The notes under the pieces: model-generated
What the model saw: the letters and a program-made list of their open reading frames with translations, nothing else
Told to the model about the DNA's origin: nothing
Databases searched by the model: none
Assembly (NCBI RefSeq): GCF_025351295.1
Contig: NZ_JANXWD010000008.1
Span: 1 to 61,602 of the forward strand
DNA: 61,602 nucleotides
Direction of reading: 5' to 3'
From: Phenylobacterium sp.
GTDB lineage: Bacteria > Pseudomonadota > Alphaproteobacteria > Caulobacterales > Caulobacteraceae
In this document: piece after piece, positions 1 through 8,801 of the stretch
Numbering within the stretch: position 1 is the first letter of the stretch
How the letters are laid out: each line of letters opens with the position of its first letter
Program-made: the position numbers and the translations under genes

Positions 1-104
1 GGTTCAAGTGGAGTCACTTGAACCAGATAAAAAGGCTCTACCTCTTTGAATTAGAGCGCGTCGGGCGGCGAAACCGGGATCCACTTTCGCCTGACGCGCT
101 CTAG
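1..104. repeat. Alphaproteobacterial palindromic intergenic repeat
   Basis: Two nested palindromes are visible. GGTTCAAGTG (1-10) pairs perfectly with CACTTGAACC (15-24), and AGAGCGCGTC (53-62) pairs perfectly with GACGCGCTCT (93-102). The inner stretch AAACCGGGATCCACTTTCGC resembles the core of a repeat scattered through many alphaproteobacterial genomes (AAACCGG..TCCACTTT.., ending in GCTCTAG). The last bases overlap the folP stop codon. It may also act as a folP transcription end. Confidence 0.75.
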
Positions 105-937
105 GTACGCCTCCCCGCCCCCTGGATCGCGCTCCAGACGCCCAGCGCCTGCACTGTCTCGCGCACGTCGTGGACCCGCACCGCCGCCACCCCGGCCGCC
201 GCCCCCGCCAGGGCCGCGGCGATCGAGCCGCCCAGCCGGGCGTCGGCGTTGGCGCCACCGTCCAGGGCGCCGATGAAGGCCTTGCGGCTGGCGCCCAGCA
301 GCACCGGGAACCCCAGGGCCACGATGCGGTCCAGCCCGGCCAGCAGCGGCAGGTTGTGGCGGATCATGTGCTTGCCGAACCCCAGGCCGGGATCGAGCCA
401 GATCCGCCCCCGCGCCACCCCCGCCGCCATCGCCGCCTCGGCGCGGGCGGCCAGGAAAGCGGCGACCTCGGCCACGACGTCATCGTAGTGCGGCTCGGCC
501 TGCATGGTGCGCGGCTCGCCCTGCATGTGCATCAGCACGACCTCGCAGCCCAGCTCCGCGGCGGCCGCCAGGCTCCGCGGCGCGTGGCGCAGGGCGGTGA
601 CGTCGTTCCAGATCGAGGCGCCGGCCGCCATCGCGGCGCGGGCCACCTGGGGCTTCATGGTGTCGACAGAGATCGGGATCGGGCTCTCGGCGCGGATCGC
701 CGAGATCAGCGGAACCAGCCGCTCGATCTCCACCGCGGCCGGAACCGGCGCGGCGCCCGGCCGGGTGGACTCCGCGCCGAGGTCGAGGATATCCGCCCCA
801 CCGGCGATGAGACGGCGGGCCTGGACCAGCGCCGCGGCCGGCGCCAGGTGGCGGCCGCCGTCGAAAAAGCTGTCGGGGGTCGTGTTCACGATCCCCATCA
901 CGCGCGGACGGACGATGTGGCTGGCGGTGCGACTCAC
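101..937 (-). CDS. folP: Dihydropteroate synthase
   Basis: Condenses p-aminobenzoate with 6-hydroxymethyl-dihydropterin diphosphate in cytosolic folate synthesis; it is the sulfonamide target family. The N-terminal signature MGIVNTTPDSFFDGG, the pterin-site stretch DLGAESTRPGA, the SVDT motif, and GFPVLLGASRKAFIG are all present. I start it at the GTG at 937, where GGAG lies 4 bases upstream; this gives 278 residues, the usual family length. A longer reading from a GTG at 1024 adds 29 low-complexity residues without family support. The stop codon TAG lies inside the right arm of the intergenic repeat at 1-104. In many proteobacteria folP directly follows ftsH; here three genes separate them. 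Confidence 0.95.
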   Translation of the reverse strand: MSRTASHIVRPRVMGIVNTTPDSFFDGGRHLAPAAALVQARRLIAGGADILDLGAESTRPGAAPVPAAVEIERLVPLISAIRAESPIPISVDTMKPQVARAAMAAGASIWNDVTALRHAPRSLAAAAELGCEVVLMHMQGEPRTMQAEPHYDDVVAEVAAFLAARAEAAMAAGVARGRIWLDPGLGFGKHMIRHNLPLLAGLDRIVALGFPVLLGASRKAFIGALDGGANADARLGGSIAAALAGAAAGVAAVRVHDVRETVQALGVWSAIQGAGRRT

Positions 938-1177
938 GGGACTCCGACGCGCGGTTGGTCTTCGCCAGCGCAAAGATATTGCCACCGGCGAGCCACTTGA
1001 TATTCCACGACGCGTTCGACGCACTGAAAATTCATAGACTTCGGCCGCTTCGCGCGCAGTCTTGCGTTCGATTTTGCGTTACGATTTTCGTCTGGCCAAG
1101 CAGCAGCCTCGACGTCGGGGGTGGCCTGAACTGACCGGAGTCTACGGGTAAGGCTTTCGCACCGCGAGTCTCCGGCC

Positions 1178-1798
1178 TTATGAAGGGCGAGCATGGCTCC
1201 CCGGGTTCCACCGACCGATCCTGCGGCAGCCATCAGTCTGGATGGTCACCGCCTCGCCCTGGTGGGTGAGGACCGCCGCCATTTCGATCGGGCTCTGGTC
1301 CGGCGAAGAGAACATCGCCAGGGCGCCGTTGGCGTCGGTCTTCACATGCATGACCAGATGCAGGTCGCCCTGCGGCACGGCCAGCACGCCCGACCAGTCG
1401 CCGTCGAGCCCCGTCACCACCGGCCGCGGGCCGGCCCTGCCGTGGACCAGGGTCAGCGGCATCTCGGCCCCGCCCTGCGACAGGGCTCCCACCCAGCCGC
1501 CGACGGCCGCATCCCACTTGCCGGAATAGGTCGCGTTGGCGATCGGCGCCTTGAAGCTGAGCACGCCGTCCTTCACCGCGATGTCGGTCATCGCCAGCGG
1601 CATCGGCGTCTGGTCGGGGCTTTCGGCGAAGCTCTCCAGCGCCCCGCCCGGGCCGGCCTTGATTTGGGTGGCGATGGTCAGCTCCACGTCGCCGCCTGCC
1701 TTCACCTTGCCGATCCAGTCGCCGGTGGCGTCCTGCGCCATCGCCGCGGCCGATGGGCCGGCGGCGATCACAGCCGCGAGCATCCAGGTCCTGAGCAT
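1178..1798 (-). CDS. Secreted two-repeat protein, apparently truncated at its 3' end
   Basis: A 206-residue product with a signal peptide (hydrophobic to about residue 20, cleavage near AMAQ-DA). Two related modules follow. The first runs from GDWIGKVKAGGDVELTI through SPDQTPMPLAM to GALSQGGAEMPLTL. The second starts GDWSGVLAVPQGDLHLVMHV, has FSSPDQSPIEMA, and then stops abruptly after AVTIQT with an unrelated basic tail. Such GDWxG/SPDQ modules commonly precede an alpha/beta hydrolase domain in Caulobacteraceae; neither the rest of module 2 nor a hydrolase is found in any frame down to folP. GGAGG lies 7 bases before the ATG. It is probably a remnant of a longer gene. The 240 bases to folP hold no other gene that I can see. 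Confidence 0.6.
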   Translation of the reverse strand: MLRTWMLAAVIAAGPSAAAMAQDATGDWIGKVKAGGDVELTIATQIKAGPGGALESFAESPDQTPMPLAMTDIAVKDGVLSFKAPIANATYSGKWDAAVGGWVGALSQGGAEMPLTLVHGRAGPRPVVTGLDGDWSGVLAVPQGDLHLVMHVKTDANGALAMFSSPDQSPIEMAAVLTHQGEAVTIQTDGCRRIGRWNPGSHARPS

Positions 1799-1820
1799 AT
1801 GGGTTCCTCCCCTGCCGGCC

Positions 1821-2693
1821 TCAGCGGGCCTTGGCGGCGGCCGCGATCAGGCTCGCCGGGTTCATGGCGTCGACCATGGCCGTGGGGATCAGGATCGTCG
1901 CCCCGCGCTCCTTGGTGGTCTCGTAGATGATGTTCATGGCCCGCAGTTGCAGGGCTGTGGGGCTCTTGGCGTAGATGTCCGCCGCCTCGACGAACTTCTG
2001 CGCCACGGCCAGTTCCGCGTCGCCCAGGTGGATGCGGGCGGCGGCCTCGCGCTGGGCCTGGGCCTCGCGGCTCATGGCGTCCTGCAAAGCGTCGGGCACG
2101 CTGATGTCGCGGATTTCCACGGACATGGCGGTCACGCCCCACTCGGCGGTCTTGCGGCCGATCTCGTCGCGCAGCCGCTCGTCGCCGAGCTTGCGGTCGG
2201 AGAGCAGGGTGGACAGCAGGGACGAGCCCACCATCTCGCGAAGCGAGGTCTGGGCCACCCGGCTGATCGCCTGGCGGTAGTCGGTGATCTCCAGCGCGGC
2301 GCGCTCGGCGTCGTGGATCTGCCAGAACACCACCGCGTCCACATCGACCGGCACGGTGTCCTTGGAGAGCGCCTGCTCGGCGTTGAACTCGGTGGTCTGG
2401 ATACGCTGGTCCAGCCAGGAGGACACCTGGTCGATGAAGGGAATGATCACGAACACGCCGGGACCGCGGATGCCCTGCAGCCGGCCCAGCCGCAGCACCA
2501 CCGCGCGCTCCCACTGGTTGGCCATCTTCAGCGACATGGGGATCAGGATGGCGACGACGATCAGCACCCCGCCCAGCCCGTAGCCGATCGACCAGCCGTC
2601 GCCTGCCGCCAGCGCGAAGGCCCCCGCCGCGGCGAGCGCCGTCAGGACGGTGAGCAGCGTCGCCAGGGGATTGGCGCCTGTGGTTCTACCCAT
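1821..2693 (-). CDS. Slipin / SPFH (band 7) membrane protein
   Basis: A 290-residue stomatin-family protein. Two hydrophobic segments (about residues 10-30 and 35-55) anchor it in the inner membrane. The SPFH/band 7 domain follows: QWERAVVLRLGRLQGIRGPG, IPFIDQVSSWLDQR, DVDAVVFWQIHDAERA, and a C-terminal coiled region rich in Ala/Glu (SREAQAQREAAARIHLGDAE). The ATG at 2693 is chosen because it follows GGAGA and marks where homology starts; the open frame extends 81 codons further only as antisense-like composition. The gene overlaps the 3' end of the GntR gene by 8 bases, so the two are translationally coupled. SPFH proteins organise membrane microdomains, and HflK/HflC of this fold modulate FtsH, whose gene lies just upstream; a link to FtsH is inference. 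Confidence 0.9.
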   Translation of the reverse strand: MGRTTGANPLATLLTVLTALAAAGAFALAAGDGWSIGYGLGGVLIVVAILIPMSLKMANQWERAVVLRLGRLQGIRGPGVFVIIPFIDQVSSWLDQRIQTTEFNAEQALSKDTVPVDVDAVVFWQIHDAERAALEITDYRQAISRVAQTSLREMVGSSLLSTLLSDRKLGDERLRDEIGRKTAEWGVTAMSVEIRDISVPDALQDAMSREAQAQREAAARIHLGDAELAVAQKFVEAADIYAKSPTALQLRAMNIIYETTKERGATILIPTAMVDAMNPASLIAAAAKAR

Positions 2694-3102
2694 GGAGGGT
2701 CTCCTTCGTGGTCTGGGCGAGCGCGGCGATGCGCTTCGCCAGGGCAAGGGGTTGGACGCCACGCGCCTGGGCCAGGCCGATCGCTTGGCGGGCGACCTCC
2801 TCGACGGCGCGGTCGTGCTGTTGCGGGTCCGGCGCGGCCGGCGGCTGGGCCACGAAGCTGCCGCGGCCGCGCTCAAGACGAATGACCCCCATGGCCTCCA
2901 GCTCGTCATAGGCGCGGCGCGCGGTGTTGAGGTCAATCCGGAGCGCCACCGCGATCTGCCGCATGGTCGGCATCTGGTCGCCGGGCCTGAGCCGGCCCTC
3001 CCCCAACGCCCGCAGGATCTGATCCCGAAGTTGCAGATAGATCGGCACGCCGCCCCTGGAGAGGGCGAGGTCGCCGAGCAAGGATTGCATGTGTGTATTC
3101 AT
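2686..3102 (-). CDS. GntR-family transcriptional regulator (short YhcF/YtrA-like)
   Basis: A compact regulator of 138 residues with an N-terminal winged helix (PIYLQLRDQILRALGEGRLRPGD, then MRQIAVALRIDLNTARRAYDELEAMGVI and the wing RGRGSFVA), plus a short C-terminal helical tail instead of a large effector domain. This matches the short GntR type that commonly controls its own membrane-protein operon. I favour the ATG at 3102; the ATG at 3090 is possible and a TTG at 3114 is less likely. No clear Shine-Dalgarno precedes any of them, so a leaderless transcript is possible. A palindromic site overlaps this start. The downstream overlapping slipin gene is the probable target along with itself. 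Confidence 0.85.
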   Translation of the reverse strand: MNTHMQSLLGDLALSRGGVPIYLQLRDQILRALGEGRLRPGDQMPTMRQIAVALRIDLNTARRAYDELEAMGVIRLERGRGSFVAQPPAAPDPQQHDRAVEEVARQAIGLAQARGVQPLALAKRIAALAQTTKETLHG

Positions 3103-3114
3103 ACAATCATACAA
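3092..3114 (-). promoter_or_regulatory. Candidate GntR operator
   Basis: TGTATTCATACA (3094-3105) is a perfect 5-bp inverted repeat with a 2-bp centre, followed by a further half site so that TCATACAA occurs twice in tandem. It overlaps the proposed start codon of the GntR gene, as expected for an autoregulatory operator. Binding is inferred from position and symmetry only. Confidence 0.55.
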
Positions 3115-3160
3115 TTAAGCCTGGGGTGCGTGGCCGTCAAGGGCGCGGTAGCGCCCAGCG

Positions 3161-3193
3161 AAAAGGGCGGCCGCATCGCTGCGACCGCCCTTT
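3161..3193 (-). terminator. Rho-independent terminator of ftsH
   Basis: A 14-bp stem with one mismatch (AAAGGGCGGCCGCA / TGCGACCGCCCTTT) and the loop TCGC. On the minus strand it is followed by a U run (from the A run at 3161-3164). It lies 24 bases past the ftsH stop. A near-identical hairpin ends acnA at 40572-40601. Confidence 0.85.
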
Positions 3194-3216
3194 GACGTTC
3201 AGTCTGAGCGCGGCGC

Positions 3217-5106
<1,890 letters not shown>

Positions 5107-5222
5107 GGTGCGGACCGTTCCCAAACAGGCGGCGTAAGAAGCCAAGATAGGACGCCAACCGGTGATAGACCACTTAACGCCGGTCCGTCGCGACGGAACA
5201 TCGCGTCCAGACCGTAGTACGC

Positions 5223-5252
5223 AAAAAGGGCCGCGCCGGTGGCGCAGCCCTT
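5223..5252 (-). terminator. Rho-independent terminator of rpsU
   Basis: Stem AAGGGCCGCGCC (5226-5237) / GGCGCAGCCCTT (5241-5252) with one mismatch and a GGT loop. On the minus strand it is followed by a U run derived from the A run at 5223-5227. It separates rpsU from ftsH. Confidence 0.8.
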
Positions 5253-5292
5253 CAAATAAGCATCTTCCGTGCCAGTTTTAGGCCCCGGGCCC

Positions 5293-5529
5293 TTAAGTTC
5301 TTACCGGCTTCTTCGGAGCCGCGATCAGGCCTTCGCGCTGGGCGCGCTTGCGGGCCAGCTTGCGGGCCCGGCGAACGGCTTCCGCCTTCTGGCGCGCGCG
5401 CTTCTCGGAGGGCTTCTCGTAGTGGACGTGGCGCTTCATCTCGCGGAACGAGCCTTCGCGCTGCATCTTCTTCTTCAGCGCCTTGAGGGCTTGGTCGACG
5501 TTGTTGTCGCGGACGAAAATCTGAACCAG
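5293..5529 (-). CDS. rpsU: 30S ribosomal protein S21, apparent CTG start
   Basis: A 78-residue protein reading [40 protein letters not shown] and a long Arg/Lys/Ala helix ([20 protein letters not shown]), the typical alphaproteobacterial S21 that binds near the 3' end of 16S rRNA in the small subunit. The family's first residues are M-V-Q-I-F-V, and the codon in the Met position is CTG (5527-5529). An in-frame TAG lies seven codons upstream and no ATG, GTG or TTG lies between. AGGAG sits 8 bases before the CTG, which supports initiation there. It is divergent from the COQ9 gene and followed by a terminator. Confidence in identity is high and in the CTG start moderate to high. Confidence 0.93.
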   Translation of the reverse strand: MVQIFVRDNNVDQALKALKKKMQREGSFREMKRHVHYEKPSEKRARQKAEAVRRARKLARKRAQREGLIAAPKKPVRT

Positions 5530-5690
5530 GGTTGACTCTCCTGTTGCGCGCTAGCCGCCCACCTCGTGCCGGCTGAAAGGCGGCGAGCGTACAAAAAACC
5601 AATAGCCCGAAGGTGTGACCCCTCGGGTTTGAGCGCGGGCAGATAGCAGAAGGGGTGTGGGATGTCCACGCACTCCGCTACATTGCGGCC

Positions 5691-6341
5691 ATGAGCGAAA
5701 CCCCCGCCGACTGGCCCGCCGCGACCGAGCAGGCGCTGCTGGACGAGACCTTGAAGCTGGCGCCCCTCCACGGCTGGACCGGGCGCACCGCCAAGCTGGC
5801 CGGCAAGGCCCTGGGGCTATCAGCGGGGGAGACGGAGCTGCTGATCCCGCATGGCCCGGCAGACCTCGCCGCCCTGCTGTCGCGCCGCCACGACGACCGG
5901 GCCCTGGCGGCCCTGGCGGAGGTCCACGCCTCCAACCTGAAGATCCGCGAGCGCATCAGAAGGGCGGTGGAGGCGCGGCTGGACGCCGCCGACGCGGACG
6001 CGCCGGCCACGCGGCGCTGGATGGGCCACCTGGCCCTGCCGCAGAACCTGGCCCTGGGCGCCCGGCTGGCCTGGGAGAGCGCCGACGTCCTCTGGTGCTG
6101 GGCCGGCGACACCGCCACCGACGAGAACCACTATACCAAGCGCGCGCTGCTGGCCGGCATCCTGACCGGCGCCATGGCGGTCCGGATGAGCGCCGGCCGC
6201 CAGGCGGCGCTGGAGTTCACCGACCGCCGGATCGAGAACGTCATGGCCTTCGAAAAGTGGAAGGCGACCACCACCTTTCGGCCGGAAACCTGGCTGGCCG
6301 ACGTGGCCCAGCGCCTGGGGCGTCGACGCTACGGCGCCTGA
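5691..6341 (+). CDS. COQ9-family ubiquinone biosynthesis protein
   Basis: A 216-residue all-helical protein of the COQ9 family. In eukaryotes COQ9 binds isoprenoid lipid intermediates and assists the hydroxylase COQ7; the bacterial members are assumed to do likewise at the inner membrane. Recognisable parts are the N-terminal TetR-like helical region (EQALLDETLKLAPLHGWTGR), RRWMGHLALPQN, the WESADVLWCWAGDTATDENHYTKR stretch typical of the lipid-binding domain, and the C-terminal amphipathic region LEFTDRRIENVMAFEKWK. ATG 5691 is favoured over an upstream ATG at 5655 because conservation begins at MSETPADW. The adjacency to rpsU is one seen in Caulobacteraceae. The 84 bases after it contain a short direct repeat (AACCTGCGGT twice). 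Confidence 0.88.
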   Translation: MSETPADWPAATEQALLDETLKLAPLHGWTGRTAKLAGKALGLSAGETELLIPHGPADLAALLSRRHDDRALAALAEVHASNLKIRERIRRAVEARLDAADADAPATRRWMGHLALPQNLALGARLAWESADVLWCWAGDTATDENHYTKRALLAGILTGAMAVRMSAGRQAALEFTDRRIENVMAFEKWKATTTFRPETWLADVAQRLGRRRYGA

Positions 6342-6425
6342 AGACACGGCGCCCCCGAGGTCGACAAACCTGCGGTCGGCGAACCTGCGGTTGGCATTCG
6401 AGAGGGTTCGCAGCCCGGGTGAGCG

Positions 6426-8270
6426 CTACGCCGCCTCGAACTGCAGCGCGGCCAGGCGGGCGTAGAGGCCGTTCTTCGCGACCAGGGCCGCATGCGTGCC
6501 CTCCTCGACCACGCGGCCCTCGTCCATCACCACGATGCGATCGGCCTTGAGCACGGTCGCCAGGCGGTGGGCGATGACCAGCGTCGTATGGCCCTGCATG
6601 GCCACGTCCAGGGCGCGCTGGACCAGGTGCTCGTTCTCGGCGTCGAGCGCGCTGGTGGCCTCGTCCAGCAACAGGATCGGCGCCTCGCGGATCAGGGCCC
6701 GGGCGATGGCCAGGCGCTGGCGCTGGCCGCCGGAGAGGGTGCGGGCGCGGTCGCCGACCAGAGTCTCCAGCCCCTCCGGCAGGGCGTTCAGGAACCCCTC
6801 GGCCTGGGCGGCGCGGACCGCCGCGTGGACCTCCAGGTCGGTGGCCCCCTCGCGGCCGAAGCGGACGTTGTCGCTGGCCGAGCCGGAGAACAGCGGGCTC
6901 TCCTGGGCCACCAGGGCCATGCGGGCGCGCACCGCCGTCGGATCGGCGTCGGTGAGCGCCACCCCGTCCACCAGCACCCGGCCGAGCTGCGGATCGTAGA
7001 AGCGCAGCAGCAGGCGGAAGACGGTGCTCTTGCCCGCGCCGGACGGGCCCACGAGCGCCACACGCTCGCCGGGGCGGACGTGGAGCGAGAAGTTCCTGAG
7101 CGCCGGCAGGTCCGGGCGGCCCGGATAGGCGAAGGTCACGCCGTCGAAGGCCACCTCGCCGCGTGGCGGGTCGGGCAGGGCGACGGGATAGGCCGGCGGG
7201 GCGACGCCGGGCCGCGCATCCAGCAACTCGCCGACCCGCTCCATGGCCCCGGCGGCCTTCTGCACATCGCCCCAGGTCTCGCCAAGCGCGCCCACGGAAC
7301 CCGCGGCCATCACCGACAGGAAGGCGAACTGGAACAGCGCCCCCCAGCTGATCTCGCCCCGCAGGCCGGCGTGCACGCCCAGCCAGAACACTCCGACGAT
7401 GCCGCCGAACACCAGGACGATCACCGCCGCGGTCATGGTCGCGCGGGTGGTGATCCGGCGCAGCTGGGCGGCGAAGGCCTGTTCCACGGCGGCGCCGAAC
7501 CGGTCGGCGGCGGCGCGCTCGCGGCCGAAGGCCTGTACCGTCTCCAGGGCGTCCAGGCTCTCGCCGGCCGAGCCCACCGCGTCGGCGAACCGGTCCTGGG
7601 CCGAGGCGGTCAGCCTACGCACCCGGCGGCCGAACAGGAACAGCGGCGCGATCACGAACGGGAAGGTCAGCAGCACCAGGCCGGTCAGGTGCGGGCTGAC
7701 GAACACCAGCAGGATCAGGGCCCCGATCAGGGTCAGCAGGTTGCGCAGCGCCACCGAGACCGAGGTGGCCAGCAGGTTCTCGACGATGGCGATGTCGGTG
7801 GTCAGCCGCGACAGCACCTCGCCGGTGCGGGTCTGCAGGAAGAACGACGGGTCCAAGGTGAGGATATGGGCATAGGTCGCCTTCCTCATGTCGGCGACGA
7901 TCCGCTCGCCCAGCTTGGTGACGAAGTAGAAGCGCAGCGCCGTGGCCACCGCCAGGGTCCCCGCCACCGCCCACACCCACAGGAAGCGGCGATCCACCGT
8001 CGAGGCGTCGAGCTTGGCCTCGCCCAGGTGATCGACGACCTGGCGCACCGCCCAGGAGATCCCCAGGGTCGAGGCGGTGGAGAGCAGCAGGAACACCGCG
8101 GCGAACACCGCATGGCGCCAATGCGCCCGCGCGAACGGCAACAGCCGGCTGAGCGCGCCGACGTTGCGGCTCTTGCCCCGCTTGCCGGCAGCCTCGGAGA
8201 GGGTCTGCGCCAGGGCCTGGCCCGCGCTGGGCCGACCCGGCGTGGAAGACTCGGAGCCGGGGTCACTCAT
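6426..8270 (-). CDS. MsbA-like ABC exporter (fused permease-ATPase)
   Basis: A 614-residue half-transporter that should act as a homodimer exporting lipids or hydrophobic compounds across the inner membrane. The transmembrane domain (about residues 50-330) shows roughly six segments, such as [20 protein letters not shown] and [20 protein letters not shown]. The ATPase domain has Walker [10 protein letters not shown], signature [14 protein letters not shown], Walker [13 protein letters not shown] and the switch His in VIAHRLATV. Start: ATG 8270 (MSDPGSES) or ATG 8288; both have only weak upstream purine stretches and I chose the former. The substrate cannot be read from the sequence. The gene is divergent from rpmE. 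Confidence 0.9.
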   Translation of the reverse strand: MSDPGSESSTPGRPSAGQALAQTLSEAAGKRGKSRNVGALSRLLPFARAHWRHAVFAAVFLLLSTASTLGISWAVRQVVDHLGEAKLDASTVDRRFLWVWAVAGTLAVATALRFYFVTKLGERIVADMRKATYAHILTLDPSFFLQTRTGEVLSRLTTDIAIVENLLATSVSVALRNLLTLIGALILLVFVSPHLTGLVLLTFPFVIAPLFLFGRRVRRLTASAQDRFADAVGSAGESLDALETVQAFGRERAAADRFGAAVEQAFAAQLRRITTRATMTAAVIVLVFGGIVGVFWLGVHAGLRGEISWGALFQFAFLSVMAAGSVGALGETWGDVQKAAGAMERVGELLDARPGVAPPAYPVALPDPPRGEVAFDGVTFAYPGRPDLPALRNFSLHVRPGERVALVGPSGAGKSTVFRLLLRFYDPQLGRVLVDGVALTDADPTAVRARMALVAQESPLFSGSASDNVRFGREGATDLEVHAAVRAAQAEGFLNALPEGLETLVGDRARTLSGGQRQRLAIARALIREAPILLLDEATSALDAENEHLVQRALDVAMQGHTTLVIAHRLATVLKADRIVVMDEGRVVEEGTHAALVAKNGLYARLAALQFEAA

Positions 8271-8385
8271 CGGCGTCGCACCTTGCATTCCCGCCGGCGT
8301 TTCTCTATACGCGCGGCTTCCAATTTGCCGCCCTCACCGGCGGCCGGCCCAATTCGGCCGATCCCTTATGTCAGGCGCCCGTTCG

Positions 8386-8610
8386 ATGAAACAAGACATC
8401 CACCCCGACTATCACTTCATCACCGTCGTCATGACGGACGGCAGCAGCTATCAGACCAAGTCGACCTACGGGAAGCCGGGCGACACCCTGAACCTGGACA
8501 TCGACCCGAAGACCCACCCGGCCTGGACCGGCGGCGGCCACCACCTGCTGGACCGCGCCGGCCGCGTTTCGCGCTTCAACGCCAAGTTCGGCGCCTTCAC
8601 GCGCAAATAG
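8386..8610 (+). CDS. rpmE: 50S ribosomal protein L31 (zinc-free type)
   Basis: A 74-residue L31 starting [20 protein letters not shown], with [22 protein letters not shown] and the C-terminal [13 protein letters not shown]. The zinc-binding cysteines found in C-plus L31 proteins are absent ([10 protein letters not shown] in place of the CxC region, DPKTHP in place of CxxCHP), so this is the C-minus form, usual in Caulobacteraceae and independent of zinc supply. ATG 8386 is the family start; an in-frame ATG at 8368 would add six residues. A hairpin terminator follows at 8637. Confidence 0.96.
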   Translation: MKQDIHPDYHFITVVMTDGSSYQTKSTYGKPGDTLNLDIDPKTHPAWTGGGHHLLDRAGRVSRFNAKFGAFTRK

Positions 8611-8636
8611 GCATCGGCCGCTTCGACGCGCTGCAG

Positions 8637-8670
8637 ACGCCGCGAGGGGCAACCTTCGCGGCGTTGCTCG
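8637..8670 (+). terminator. Probable terminator of rpmE
   Basis: ACGCCGCGA (8637-8645) pairs perfectly with TCGCGGCGT (8656-8664), followed by a short T-rich tail (TGCTCGTTT). It sits 27 bases past the rpmE stop. Confidence 0.6.
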
Positions 8671-8695
8671 TTTCGGCGCGAAGCGCCAGGGAGTT

Positions 8696-8776
8696 GAACC
8701 GCAGAAGACGCAGAAAACGCAGAAGGGCTGGGCCAGCGTCGCGGCCTCTTTCTGCGCATTCTGCGTTTTCTGAGGT
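8696..8776. repeat. Palindromic repeat built from 9-bp CGCAGAANN units
   Basis: Three tandem 9-mers (CGCAGAAGA, CGCAGAAAA, CGCAGAAGG; 8700-8726) face about three inverted copies downstream (roughly 8750-8772). The 14-base arms CAGAAAACGCAGAA (8711-8724) and TTCTGCGTTTTCTG (8759-8772) are perfectly complementary. It lies between the convergent rpmE and tandem-TetR genes, so it may serve as a bidirectional terminator or be a mobile palindromic repeat. Confidence 0.7.
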
Positions 8777-8801
8777 CATGCAAAACGCCTTCGGCGCGCG
8801 C

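Noticed and set aside
5252..5602. A 116-codon minus-strand frame over rpsU
   Set aside because: It is the wrong frame; the adjacent frame gives an unmistakable S21 protein.
8371..8783. Minus-strand frames across rpmE as candidate small genes
   Set aside because: They overlap rpmE entirely or read through the 9-bp repeat element; no homology or ribosome binding site is visible.
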